Origin: Novosphingobium sp.
GTDB lineage: Bacteria > Pseudomonadota > Alphaproteobacteria > Sphingomonadales > Sphingomonadaceae
Assembly (NCBI GenBank): GCA_030830245.1
Contig: JAURNJ010000309.1
Span: 1 to 11,549 of the forward strand
DNA: 11,549 bases
Reading direction: 5' to 3'
Each line of letters opens with the position of its first letter. Position 1 is the first letter of the stretch. The notes under the pieces are model-generated. The model saw only the letters and a program-made list of their open reading frames with translations, had not been told where the DNA came from and ran no database searches. This document shows, piece by piece, positions 1 through 7,566 of this stretch. The position numbers and the translations under genes were made by a program.

Positions 1-1279
1 CCGGTTCGACTTGGCGACCGTCGCCAAGTTGGCTGGCGTCGATGCCGCCGAACTCGAACAGCTGTGGAGCGCCATAGCCAAGGCGGGGCGGATCGCCTTT
101 CCCACCGGCTCGGGCCTGACCTTCGGCCCGCATGCGCTTGTGTCGGAACTGCTGCGCTGGGCGCTTCTGGTGCTCACCGATTCGCTCGAAAATCCCGGAG
201 GGATGTGGTTCGATCCGGGCTGGTTCGACAGGTTCGAAACACGCGAGCAATGGTCGCCCGCGCCCGATGGCGGCCGGACTTACGCTCCTCCCGGTTCCCG
301 GCCCGACCTGCCGCGCATCAATGGCGACATTCCCGAGGCCGCGCTCGCGGACGAAATCGAACATGGGCCGCTGCGTGGCCTGATACTTGTCGGCGCCAGC
401 CCACTGACTGCTGTTCCCGACCCGGACCGGTTGAAGAAGGCAATGGGCACGCTCGAAGTGCCCGCCGTGGGCGACATCATCCCGACCGTGCTCACCGAAA
501 TGGCGAGCCACGTCTTCCCGCTCACCAACCAGCTTGAGCGGGTGGACCTGTGGACTGTCAACGAGGTGATCGGCGCGGCCTGTCCGCAACTGGTCCGCCC
601 GGTCGTGGATGCTCCGTTCGCACGCAGGTCGTCGGTTCACCTGTTCGCGCAACTGGCCCGGCGGCTTGGCGCGCTCGAAATGGTGACAGGTGGCCTTGAT
701 CCGGACCAGGCCAGCGACGAGGATGTGCTGGAGGCATGGATGGGCCGCGCCCGCCATTCCATCGAGGAACTGCGCGAGGCGCTGCCATATGGGATTGCCT
801 ATGACCGCAAGGTGGCCTGGGCGCTGGAACGGGCCGTGCCTGAAGGCAAGTGGCGCATTGCTCCCGATGTGCTGCTGGAACGGCTGCCGCGCCTGCTCGC
901 TGATCAATCGGCCAGAGCCGAAGCCTATCCACTGCTACTGACCAGCGGACGACAGATCAGGCGCGTAAATTCCATGGAGAACACCCGGCGTCCACGCGAT
1001 GGCGAAGCGCCGAACCTGCGCCTTTCACCAGGCGATGCTGCGCGATACGGCATCGCCGAGGGCGAGACAGTGACCGTTCGCAGGGCCAATGGATCGCTCG
1101 GCGCACGCGCGGCCATCGACGGGCGGCTGAGGCCCGGCGTTGCCTCGCTCCCGCACGGCTGGCATGAGACGAACACCGGCCACCTGACCGATGCAAATCG
1201 CATCGACCCGCAGACCGGGCAGCCGCAGATGACCGCGATCCCGGTTTGCGTCGAACCCGCAGTGGCAGCAGTTTCCTAG
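1..1279 (+). CDS. Molybdopterin-dependent oxidoreductase, C-terminal part (5' end outside window)
   Basis: This is the C-terminal portion of a bis-molybdopterin guanine dinucleotide oxidoreductase of the formate dehydrogenase/acetylene hydratase-like superfamily. The frame is open to the left edge from base 2, so 425 codons are seen and the true start, the usual iron-sulfur motif and the Mo ligand lie outside. Visible are a Rossmann-like segment with ILVGASPLTAVPDPDR (about base 383), typical of the middle molybdopterin domain, and a C-terminal dinucleotide-binding domain from about base 923. That domain begins with PLLLTSGRQ, continues with LSPGDAARYGIAEGETV, and ends with LPHGWHETNTGHLTDANR and a DPQTGQPQ segment. 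These C-terminal signatures are characteristic of the Molydop_binding fold. The enzyme should transfer electrons or oxygen at a Mo or W centre; the substrate is unknown. It ends in TAG, 22 nt before an FAD oxidoreductase gene in the same direction, so the two may be cotranscribed. Family call is firm; specific function is open. Confidence 0.9.
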   Translation, partial: RFDLATVAKLAGVDAAELEQLWSAIAKAGRIAFPTGSGLTFGPHALVSELLRWALLVLTDSLENPGGMWFDPGWFDRFETREQWSPAPDGGRTYAPPGSRPDLPRINGDIPEAALADEIEHGPLRGLILVGASPLTAVPDPDRLKKAMGTLEVPAVGDIIPTVLTEMASHVFPLTNQLERVDLWTVNEVIGAACPQLVRPVVDAPFARRSSVHLFAQLARRLGALEMVTGGLDPDQASDEDVLEAWMGRARHSIEELREALPYGIAYDRKVAWALERAVPEGKWRIAPDVLLERLPRLLADQSARAEAYPLLLTSGRQIRRVNSMENTRRPRDGEAPNLRLSPGDAARYGIAEGETVTVRRANGSLGARAAIDGRLRPGVASLPHGWHETNTGHLTDANRIDPQTGQPQMTAIPVCVEPAVAAVS

Positions 1280-1301
1280 CCAATCAACGAAGCAGCGACA
1301 C

Positions 1302-2399
1302 ATGGATAGAACCGATGCAGTCGTTATCGGCGCCGGCGTGGTCGGCCTCGCGATTGCGCGCGCGCTGGCCATGGCAGGCAGGTCCGTCGTCATCCTTGAA
1401 AAGGAAGCTGTACCGGGAAGCGGTGTTTCCTCCCGCAGCAGCGAGGTGATCCACGCTGGGCTGCACTATCCGGCAGGCTCGCTCAAGGAACGGCTGTGCA
1501 TCGCGGGCAAGCATCTGCTCTACGCATATTGCGAAAGCCGCAAAGTGGGTCACAAGCGGCTCGGCAAGCTGACCATTGCCAGCACCGAAAACGAAATTGC
1601 CCGACTGGAAGCCATCGCCGCTCATGCTCGGCGGGCTGGTGCCGACGAAGGGCTGGTAATGCTTTCCTGCGCAGAGGCAAGGGCAATCGAACCTGCGCTG
1701 GAATGCGCGGCGGCGCTGCTTTCTCCTTCGAGCGGCATCATCGATTCGGCGGGGCTGATCCTCTCGCTGCTCGGCGAGGCCGAAGACCATGGCGCGGTCC
1801 TGGCGCGCAACACGCCGGTCACGCGGATCGTGCGGCAAGGCGGCCTGTGGCGCGTCGAATCCGATGACATGGCAATTGGTTGCTCGCTGTTGGTCAACGC
1901 GGCGGGGCTGGATGCGCAGCACGTCGCTGGCCTGATCGAGGGCTTCGATGCGGAGTCGATCCCGCCGCTCCACCTCGCCAAGGGCAGCTATTTCGCCTGC
2001 GCGGGCAAGGTGCCATTCTCGCGCCTGATCTATCCGCTGCCGATCACTGGCGGGCTTGGCGTCCACCTCACGCTCGACATGGGCGGACAGGCGCGTTTCG
2101 GTCCCGATGTCGAATGGGTGGAGGAGCAGGACTACTCGGTCGATCCGGTACGCCGCGAAGAGTTTGCGCAGGCTGCAAGGCGCATCTGGAGCGATCTCGA
2201 CCCGGAGCGTCTGACCCCCGCCTATGCCGGAATCCGACCGAACATTGGCGGGCCGCAAGCAGCGTAGATGGCGGATTTCCGCATCGACGGGCCGGACAGG
2301 CACGGGCATCGTGGCCTCGTCTGCCTGTTCGGGATCGATTCACCCGGGCTTACGTCAAGCCTTGCGATCGGCGAGCACGTTGCCCGGCTATTGGTCTGA
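1302..2399 (+). pseudogene. FAD-dependent oxidoreductase, L2HGDH/LhgO-like, interrupted by in-frame TAG
   Basis: This is a D-amino-acid-oxidase-fold flavoprotein related to L-2-hydroxyglutarate dehydrogenase/oxidase. From the ATG at 1302 it shows the FAD-binding VVIGAGVVGLA (GxGxxG, residues 10-15) with acidic E33 at the end of the second strand. SSRSSEVIHAGLHYPAGSLK (residues 43-62) follows, the family hallmark; the usual Asn of SRNS is Ser here. Translation stops at a TAG at 2265-2267 after 321 codons. The same frame continues directly with MADFRIDGP, then [19 protein letters not shown], and ends in TGA at 2397-2399. That tail is the conserved C-terminus, so the intact gene would have 365 codons, normal for the family, and the stop removes 43 residues including flavin-site strands. 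A 321-residue product is probably inactive. Options are a recent nonsense mutation, a sequencing error, or amber readthrough. No good Shine-Dalgarno lies in the 22-nt gap upstream. Confidence 0.85.
2265..2267 (+). other. Premature in-frame amber codon (TAG)
   Basis: This TAG lies in frame with the FAD oxidoreductase ORF that begins at 1302 (codon 322). The codons on both sides encode conserved family sequence: AGIRPNIGGP before it and ADFRIDGP after it. There is no frame change, so a single-base substitution from a sense codon such as GAG, CAG or TCG would explain it. An ATG follows immediately at 2268, but no ribosome-binding site precedes it, so a separate 43-codon gene is unlikely. Confidence 0.9.
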
Positions 2400-3239
2400 G
2401 CCGAGCAGTTCCAGCAAGGTCCGGTTGAACGGCTCGGGCCGCTCGTACATCGCCCAGTGCCCAGCGTCTGCCACCACGCGAAAGCGGATGTCGGGCTTGA
2501 CCGAGCGGATCGCCGCTTCCTGCAAGGCCGGATCGGGGTGCGGACTGTCAAGCTCGCCCCAGATTGCATCGACCGGGCACTGCACTTGCGGCAGGATCTT
2601 GATCAGCCGGTCCGGAACCACCAGCATGCCCGGATCGACGCGCATCTTGCGGCCATTGGCAAGCAGTTGCCAGATCGCGGCATCGTCCACCGATTCCCGG
2701 TATTTCAGCATCATGCCGGTGAGGTTGAGCGTCAGCCGCTCCATCAGGTCATCGCCCGTAAGGCCCTTGATCGACCTTATGGAATCGCCCCCATAGGGCG
2801 TATCGAGGCCACCGGTATCGACCAGCACCAGCTGCCGAACGACTTCGGGATGAAAGGCGGCAAGATGGGCAAAACACACCCCGCCGAACGAAAAACCGAC
2901 GAGACGGACCTGCTTTTCGCCCACAATCTGCTTGAGACCCTTGGCCAATGCCGCCGAAATGCCTTCGTGATCGTGGCTGGCGGGGAAGGCCGAATCGCCG
3001 CAACCGGGTACGTCGCAGGCCATGACCATGTAGTGGCGCGAAAGCTCCGGGATATTGCGCAACCAGTGTTGCCAGCCGCCGCCGGCGCCATGGGCCAGCG
3101 CCACCGGCTCTCCCTCACCCCACACGCGCCAGACCATGGTGCCCTCGCCACAGGGAGTCTCGATCCGGCGCGCCCTGGCATCGAGCGCAGTCACCTCTTC
3201 GGGAATCTTGGCGGCGATGTCGGCTGGTCCAAATGTCAT
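2388..3239 (-). CDS. Alpha/beta hydrolase
   Basis: This 283-residue protein has the alpha/beta-hydrolase fold and resembles the meta-cleavage-product hydrolase/MhpC-like group. It should hydrolyse an ester, or a C-C bond in a ring-cleavage product; the substrate is not evident. The complete triad and oxyanion features are visible, numbered from the ATG at 3239: LAHGAGGGW (oxyanion-hole HG, about residues 49-57), the nucleophile elbow VGFSFGG (Ser117), the acid in IWGELDSP (Asp231) and the base in [11 protein letters not shown] (His261). The frame is open 17 codons further upstream to 3290, but those codons are basic and low-complexity and lie in the divergent spacer, and the family fold begins after 3239. 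A possible AGGAG lies 14 nt upstream (3254-3258), rather far, with a GGGG nearer. It is divergent from the DUF2889 gene. Its 3' end overlaps the restored end of the FAD oxidoreductase by 12 nt. Confidence 0.9.
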   Translation of the reverse strand: MTFGPADIAAKIPEEVTALDARARRIETPCGEGTMVWRVWGEGEPVALAHGAGGGWQHWLRNIPELSRHYMVMACDVPGCGDSAFPASHDHEGISAALAKGLKQIVGEKQVRLVGFSFGGVCFAHLAAFHPEVVRQLVLVDTGGLDTPYGGDSIRSIKGLTGDDLMERLTLNLTGMMLKYRESVDDAAIWQLLANGRKMRVDPGMLVVPDRLIKILPQVQCPVDAIWGELDSPHPDPALQEAAIRSVKPDIRFRVVADAGHWAMYERPEPFNRTLLELLGSDQ

Positions 3240-3326
3240 TGCTGCCCCGTTTGCTCCTGCTTGAGTTGACCTGCCCGGCCTTTTCGGCAAATCGCCGCTC
3301 TGTCAATCGGCAGCACGGAGAGTTCC
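3240..3326. promoter_or_regulatory. Divergent promoter spacer between hydrolase and DUF2889 genes
   Basis: This 87-nt intergenic spacer must drive the two divergent genes unless distant promoters do. Two -35-like hexamers are visible: TTGACA on the minus strand (TGTCAA at 3301-3306), directed to the hydrolase, and TTGACC on the plus strand (3266-3271), directed to the DUF2889/MATE pair. No convincing -10 hexamer is found 16-18 nt from either, so these are candidates only. The hexamer TCGGCA occurs twice in direct orientation (3284-3289 and 3307-3312) and could be chance. Confidence 0.35.
3317..3322 (+). promoter_or_regulatory. Ribosome-binding site supporting a TTG start
   Basis: GGAGAG at 3317-3322 sits 4 nt before a TTG codon at 3327 (6 nt from the GGAG core). 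The next in-frame ATG is at codon 36, after the conserved FWRRIVL segment, so the TTG is the best start for the DUF2889 protein. Confidence 0.6.
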
Positions 3327-4085
3327 TTGCCCGCAGAGCAGTCCGCCTTCCCGCAGTTCCCGCCCGGTTTCTGGCGACGGATCGTGCTGCATCCCGGCCA
3401 GGGCTGGATTGGCGGCGCTGTCGAGGACGACATGCACCACTTTCGCCTGCGCTTCGACTATGCCGACGGCGTGATCGTTGCGGCACAAAGCAACGCGGTG
3501 CGCCATCCCTGGACCGGTTGCGGCGGCGCGCCGGGGCACATCGTCGAACGCCTGACCGGCGAGAGGCTGGACGAGGTGGCGCAGCGCAATCCGGTCGAAC
3601 ACTGCACTCACCTGTTCGATCTCGCGGTGTTGATGGCGGCACACGCCGGGGACGATGAAGCCACCGTTTTCGACATGCAGGTTGCCGATCTGGTCGAGGG
3701 GCGGACAACCGCGACGCTGGCCCGCAACGGCGTGGAGCATTTGCGGATGTCTCTCGAAGGCACGGTGATTGCCTCGCCCGGGCCCTTTGCCGGGCTCGAC
3801 CTCAAGAAGGTTTCGCAGTGGAAGCACGACTTCGACGCAGAGACCGCGGAATTGCTGACGATCCTGCGCCGCGCGGTTTATGTGTCGGGAGCGCGTCGAT
3901 ACAAGATGCGGCCCGGCATCGAAGGCCCGCAGTCGCCGCTGGCGAAGCACGCGCCGTGCTACAACTATCGCTCGCCAGTGGTGGAGGAGACCCGCTCGAT
4001 CTACGAGGTGCGCGATTTCTCCGAGCCGGGGCTGGAGCCGCTTCAAGGCCTGGACTTCGCGGGCGATTTCATCGCACCCGCCTGA
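3327..4085 (+). CDS. DUF2889 domain-containing protein
   Basis: This 252-residue soluble protein with no signal peptide or membrane segment is assigned to the DUF2889 family by its motifs. FWRRIVLHP lies at residues 15-23, HHFRLRFDY (37-45) opens the domain, and HPWTGCGG (60-67) and NPVEHCTHLFDLA (88-100) carry conserved Cys and His residues. A later segment contains YNYRSPVVEETRS. The Cys/His pairs could bind a metal or cofactor, but that is inference; no biochemical function is known for the family. The start is TTG with a good Shine-Dalgarno, and the gene ends TGA only 3 nt before the GTG start of the MATE transporter, implying cotranscription and probably translational coupling. Members of this family are often seen near aromatic or steroid catabolic genes in proteobacteria, which fits the surroundings. 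Confidence 0.8.
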   Translation: MPAEQSAFPQFPPGFWRRIVLHPGQGWIGGAVEDDMHHFRLRFDYADGVIVAAQSNAVRHPWTGCGGAPGHIVERLTGERLDEVAQRNPVEHCTHLFDLAVLMAAHAGDDEATVFDMQVADLVEGRTTATLARNGVEHLRMSLEGTVIASPGPFAGLDLKKVSQWKHDFDAETAELLTILRRAVYVSGARRYKMRPGIEGPQSPLAKHAPCYNYRSPVVEETRSIYEVRDFSEPGLEPLQGLDFAGDFIAPA

Positions 4086-4088
4086 CCG

Positions 4089-5423
4089 GTGAGTTCGCCC
4101 AAATCCTCCAACACATCAACATCGGCGCTCGTCTGGTCGATCGCCCTGCCCGCCATGCTCACCAATATGGCGACCGCGCTGTTCGGCCTTGCGGACATGT
4201 GGGTGATTGGCAGGCTGGGCGATGCCAGCGCGCAGGGCGGCGTCGAGCTGGGCGCCAAGTTCCTCATGGTGCTGGTCGTCTTCAACTTCCTGCGCACTGG
4301 CACGATAGCGATGACCGCGCAGGCGGCGGGACGCGGAGACCCTGCGGAACAGGCAGCCGCGCTGACCCGTTCGCTGGCGGTGGCGGCGCTAATCGGGTTG
4401 GCACTTCTGGCGGCAAGGCCTTGTGCAATCGATAACGGCTTGGCCATGCTGGAGGCGCAAGGAGAAGTTGCCCGGCACTCGCGCACCTATGTTGATATCC
4501 GCTACTGGGCCGCGCCCGCCTGGCTGGCCAACGCCGTGCTGACCGGCTGGCTGATCGGCCAGCGGCGGGTACGCGCGGTCCTGGCGGTCGAGATCGCTGC
4601 CAATCTCGTCCACATCGGCCTGGATGTGCTGTTTGTGCTGGGCTTGGGCTGGGGCGTTTCTGGCGTCGCGGTCGCAACCGTCAGTTCCGAGGCGCTGAAG
4701 CTTCTCCTGCTAGCGGTCTTCGTGATGCGGGTCCCCGCCTCGCGACTGGCTTGGGAGAGCCTTCGCCATGCAGCGACCTGGGAGCGTTCCGCGCTCGGCC
4801 GATTGCTGGCGATGAACCGCGACCTGTTCCTGCGCACTCTCCTGCTGACGGCGGCGATCATGCTCTTCGCACGAGCTGGCGCACAGCAGGGACCAGCCGT
4901 GCTGGCGGCAAATGGCGTGCTGTTCCAGATGTTCATGCTTTCGACCTTGCTGCTCGACGGCTTCGAAAGCTCGAGCCAAGTGCTGTGCGGCGAGGCGCGT
5001 GGCGCTGGAGATCGGGCGCGGTTCGTGCGGGTCGTGCGGGTCACACTGGCGTGGGGCATGGCTTCGGGGATCGCGATCAGCCTCGCCTACGCCTTTGTTG
5101 GCGAGCCGTTTGCCGCCAGTTTCAGCACGGATGCTTCGGTGGTCAGCGCAACCGCAGACTATCTGTGGTGGGTCGTGCTGCTGCCGTTGCTCGGCGTGGT
5201 TTCCTTCGTGCTCGACGGCGTGTTCGTCGGCGCCGGTTGGACGCGGGCGATGCTGCTGACCATGGCGCTGGCGATGGCGATCTACTGCGCCATGATCTTC
5301 GCACCGTCGGCGCTTGCCAACGACGGGCTATGGCTCGCCTTCAGCGTTCTGTTCGTGACGCGCGCGGCGGGCCAACTGGCGGTGATGCCGCACCTGATCC
5401 GCACAAGCTTCAGTTCTTCCTGA
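4089..5423 (+). CDS. MATE family efflux transporter (DinF-type)
   Basis: This 444-residue polytopic inner-membrane protein is of normal length for the multidrug and toxic compound extrusion family, with about 12 hydrophobic segments. TM1 covers residues 14-38 with LPAMLTNMATALFGLADMWV. The start of the second half carries MNRDLFLRTLLL (242-253), and DGFESSSQVLCGEARGAGDR (290-309) and DGVFVGAGWTRAML (376-389) match the conserved loops of the DinF subgroup. It should export cationic or hydrophobic compounds using a proton or sodium gradient; the substrate is unknown. The start is taken as GTG at 4089, because the first ATG (codon 23) would cut into TM1. It lies 3 nt after the DUF2889 stop, so its expression is probably coupled to that gene. 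The last 14 nt overlap the end of the opposing DUF938 gene. Confidence 0.9.
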   Translation: MSSPKSSNTSTSALVWSIALPAMLTNMATALFGLADMWVIGRLGDASAQGGVELGAKFLMVLVVFNFLRTGTIAMTAQAAGRGDPAEQAAALTRSLAVAALIGLALLAARPCAIDNGLAMLEAQGEVARHSRTYVDIRYWAAPAWLANAVLTGWLIGQRRVRAVLAVEIAANLVHIGLDVLFVLGLGWGVSGVAVATVSSEALKLLLLAVFVMRVPASRLAWESLRHAATWERSALGRLLAMNRDLFLRTLLLTAAIMLFARAGAQQGPAVLAANGVLFQMFMLSTLLLDGFESSSQVLCGEARGAGDRARFVRVVRVTLAWGMASGIAISLAYAFVGEPFAASFSTDASVVSATADYLWWVVLLPLLGVVSFVLDGVFVGAGWTRAMLLTMALAMAIYCAMIFAPSALANDGLWLAFSVLFVTRAAGQLAVMPHLIRTSFSSS

Positions 5424-6024
5424 AAATCACCGTCAGGTTGTTGGCCGGCATTTCGACCACACGCGCAAGGTCGAGGCCATTTGCCGCGGCGCATTCGACA
5501 ACATCCTCCAGCAAGCGCAGACCCCAGCGTGGATCCCGCGCCTTCAGACTTTCGTCGAACGCGGCGTTGCTTGGCTCCAGCGGCAAACCGGCGCGGCGAT
5601 ATGGGCCGTAGAGGATCAACGGCGCCCCCGACCACAGTAAGCGCCCCGCCCCGCGCATCAGGCCCTCGGTCGCCGCCCAGGGGCTGATGTGGATCATGTT
5701 AATGCAGACCATCGCGTCTGCCCGGATGACCGGCCACGCATCGCTTGCCGCATCCAGTTCGAGCGGGGCGAGCAGGTTTGCCGAGCCTTCGCTTTCCCGC
5801 CAAGCCGCGATCGAGGCCCGCGCTTCCGGCGATGGATCGGTCGGCTGCCACGACAGGTGCGGCAGGGCGGTGGCGAAGTGGACAGCATGTTCGCCAGTGC
5901 CGCTCGCCACTTCGAGGACTGTGCTGCTTTCGGGCAGCTCCTCGCGCAACACGGCAAGGATCGGCTCGCGATTGCGCGCGGTCGCAGGCGCGAACTGGCG
6001 CGCGTCGTCAGAGCGACTTGGCAT
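5410..6024 (-). CDS. DUF938 family SAM-dependent methyltransferase-like protein
   Basis: This 204-residue class I methyltransferase-fold protein belongs to the DUF938 family. From the ATG at 6024 it shows RQFAPATARNREPIL (residues 9-23) and the SAM-binding loop VLEVASGTGEHAVHFA (36-51). WQPTDP (59-64), INMIHISPWAATEGLM (108-123), LYGPYRR (138-144), PSNAAFDESLKARDPRWGLR (151-170) and EMPANNL (191-197) follow. All are strongly conserved family blocks in the right order. The methyl acceptor is unknown. The open frame extends 22 codons upstream to 6090, but conservation begins at 6024 and the extension lies inside the neighbouring reading frame. The start lies within the last 17 nt of the upstream 3-HIBADH-like gene, so it is probably the third gene of an SDR/reductase/DUF938 operon. 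It converges on the MATE gene with a 14-nt overlap. Confidence 0.9.
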   Translation of the reverse strand: MPSRSDDARQFAPATARNREPILAVLREELPESSTVLEVASGTGEHAVHFATALPHLSWQPTDPSPEARASIAAWRESEGSANLLAPLELDAASDAWPVIRADAMVCINMIHISPWAATEGLMRGAGRLLWSGAPLILYGPYRRAGLPLEPSNAAFDESLKARDPRWGLRLLEDVVECAAANGLDLARVVEMPANNLTVIFRKN

Positions 6025-6802
6025 GATCGAGCCAATGTTGCGCAGTGGAGGCGATGAACTCGGAATGGGCGTTTCCCTGTCCGGCGGCACGCATCAGCGC
6101 CGTGTCCTTGTGCAGCAACGGAGCTGGCCGGGGACCAGTCATCAGCGGGAACAGTGACAAGCCGTTGCTCTGCGCAGCGCCATTCATCAGCACCTCGTGA
6201 AGCTGCGCACGGTCCAGCCCGAACTCATCGCCAAGCTCCATCGCCGCGCGGGCAAGACCCAGATTGGCGGCGAGCAGCGAATTGCAGATGATCTTGGCGC
6301 GCTCCCCCGCCCCGGCTGAGCCGAGATGCACGATCAGCCTGCCGAACGATTCTAGCAAGGGCCGCGCCGCCGCAACCGCTTGCGCCGTTCCCCCGCACAT
6401 GACGACGAGCCTGCCTGAGGCCGCATCATCCGGGCTACCATCGACCGGAGCATCGCAGAACAGGATGCCGCGTTCGGCACACCGCGCCTCCAGCACTTCG
6501 CAACTTGCAGGCGCGATGGTCGCATGAATGGCCAGGACGCTGCCGGATCGCATCGCCGGGATGAGCTGGTCGCAGACCTCCGCGACGGCCGCGTCGTCGA
6601 GCACGCAGATGCCTACATAGTCGCAGGCAGCGCCCAGTTCAGCAACGCTGGCCGCAACATTGGCGCCCGCGGTTGCAAGGCCCTGCACCTTTTCCGCCCG
6701 GCGGGCCCAGACAGTCAGGTGAAACCCGGCAGCGTGAATACGCCGCGCCATCGGTTCGCCAATGCTGCCCAACCCGATGAACCCGACATTCTGCATATTC
6801 AT
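6008..6802 (-). CDS. NAD(P)-dependent oxidoreductase, 3-hydroxyisobutyrate dehydrogenase-like
   Basis: This 264-residue protein belongs to the beta-hydroxyacid dehydrogenase family (3-hydroxyisobutyrate, tartronate semialdehyde and glyoxylate/succinic semialdehyde reductase types). It should interconvert a beta-hydroxy acid or its derivative and the carbonyl form with NAD(P). Visible are the N-terminal dinucleotide loop GFIGLGSIGEPMA (residues 7-19), the substrate loop DAPVDGSPDDAASGRLVVM (117-135; usually DAPVSGG), the helix GAGERAKIICNSLLAANL with the catalytic Lys170, and the C-terminal HKDTALM (Lys232). Length is slightly below the family's usual 285-300. The start ATG at 6802 is 2 nt after the SDR stop (TGA, 6807-6805), so the two should be translated together. 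The same frame stays open upstream through the SDR gene, but that extension has no homology-like content. The substrate cannot be deduced, though pairing with an SDR and a nearby acyl-CoA ligase suggests a catabolic acid. Confidence 0.92.
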   Translation of the reverse strand: MNMQNVGFIGLGSIGEPMARRIHAAGFHLTVWARRAEKVQGLATAGANVAASVAELGAACDYVGICVLDDAAVAEVCDQLIPAMRSGSVLAIHATIAPASCEVLEARCAERGILFCDAPVDGSPDDAASGRLVVMCGGTAQAVAAARPLLESFGRLIVHLGSAGAGERAKIICNSLLAANLGLARAAMELGDEFGLDRAQLHEVLMNGAAQSNGLSLFPLMTGPRPAPLLHKDTALMRAAGQGNAHSEFIASTAQHWLDHAKSL

Positions 6803-6804
6803 GC

Positions 6805-7566
6805 TCACCCGGCCGTAATCCCCGCATCGATGTTGATGCACGCGCCATGGAAACCGCGCCCGGCAGGGCTGGCGAGCAGCGCGATCATGTCGGCAACGTC
6901 CTCCACCTCGACCATGCCGCGCAGGCCCATGTAGCGGCTCATCAGCTCCATGTCGGGACTGTCGGGAAACGACATTTCCGCGCCGATGTTGGTCGCCATG
7001 CCGCCCGGCCCCACCGCGTTGATCCGGATCGGCTGGCGGGTATATTCCATGGCAAGCGCCTTGGTCATGCCGAGCAGGCCGAACTTGCTCGAGCAATAGG
7101 CCACCGCGTAGGCTTCGCCGATATAGGCCGCCGAACTGGCGACGTTGACTATCGCCCCCTCGCTTTGCAGCAGGTGCGGGATAGCCGCCTGCGAGAGCAG
7201 GAATGGCGCGGTTAGGTTCACCGCAATGATCTTGTCCCAGTCCGCTCGGGGCATTTCGTGCGCATGAGCCATGCGGATGATGCCCGCGACATTGCAGAGG
7301 GCATCGAGCCGTCCAAAGTGAGCCACTGCCGCATCCACCGCTGGGCGGCACTGTTCGGAATCGGAAAGGTCGGCCTGCCGGGAAAGCACCTGCACTCCTT
7401 CCGCCTCGACCTGTGCGGCTGTTTCCCTCAGGCCCGCCTCGTTGAAATCGACCAGGCACAGGTCCGCACCGCACCGCGCCAGCTTCAGCGCGGTAGCCTT
7501 GCCGAGGCCCGATGCCGCGCCGGTCACAAGCGCGACCTTTCCGCTCATATCGATTGCGATGGACAT
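6805..7566 (-). CDS. Short-chain dehydrogenase/reductase (SDR)
   Basis: This classical SDR of 253 residues has a normal length. It carries the cofactor loop VTGAASGLGKA (residues 14-24), an acidic residue at the end of strand 2 (Asp40 in CLVDF) that favours NAD over NADP, and NVAG (92-95). Asn117 lies in the IIAVNL segment, and the catalytic triad is Ser144, Tyr157 and Lys161 (the last two in YCSSK). The PGG segment after strand 6 and the C-terminal INIDAG are also present. It should oxidise a secondary alcohol or reduce a ketone on an unknown substrate. The start at 7566 is supported by GGGAG (CTCCC at 7572-7576) 5 nt upstream; an internal ATG at codon 7 is less well placed. It heads the minus-strand group with the 3-HIBADH-like gene 2 nt downstream, and is divergent from the EthD/AtuA pair. 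Confidence 0.93.
   Translation of the reverse strand: MSIAIDMSGKVALVTGAASGLGKATALKLARCGADLCLVDFNEAGLRETAAQVEAEGVQVLSRQADLSDSEQCRPAVDAAVAHFGRLDALCNVAGIIRMAHAHEMPRADWDKIIAVNLTAPFLLSQAAIPHLLQSEGAIVNVASSAAYIGEAYAVAYCSSKFGLLGMTKALAMEYTRQPIRINAVGPGGMATNIGAEMSFPDSPDMELMSRYMGLRGMVEVEDVADMIALLASPAGRGFHGACINIDAGITAG

Noticed and set aside
1284..2309. A 341-codon minus-strand open frame opposite the FAD oxidoreductase
   Set aside because: It is a GC-rich antisense shadow of a gene with clear family motifs and has no recognisable domain of its own.
2268..2399. A separate small gene starting at the ATG right after the amber codon
   Set aside because: No ribosome-binding site precedes it and its 43 residues are the conserved C-terminus of the upstream flavoprotein.
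3240..3290. Upstream extension of the alpha/beta hydrolase to 3290
   Set aside because: The extra 17 residues are basic and unlike the family, and they would occupy most of the divergent promoter spacer.
6025..6090. Upstream extension of the DUF938 protein to 6090
   Set aside because: Family conservation begins at the ATG at 6024; the extra residues are out of frame within the 3-HIBADH-like gene.
6008..7474. A 488-codon minus-strand open frame suggesting a large fusion protein
   Set aside because: The first 224 codons lie antiphase within the SDR gene, have arginine/glycine-rich shadow composition and lack any domain. The real protein begins at the ATG at 6802 with a perfect dinucleotide-binding loop.
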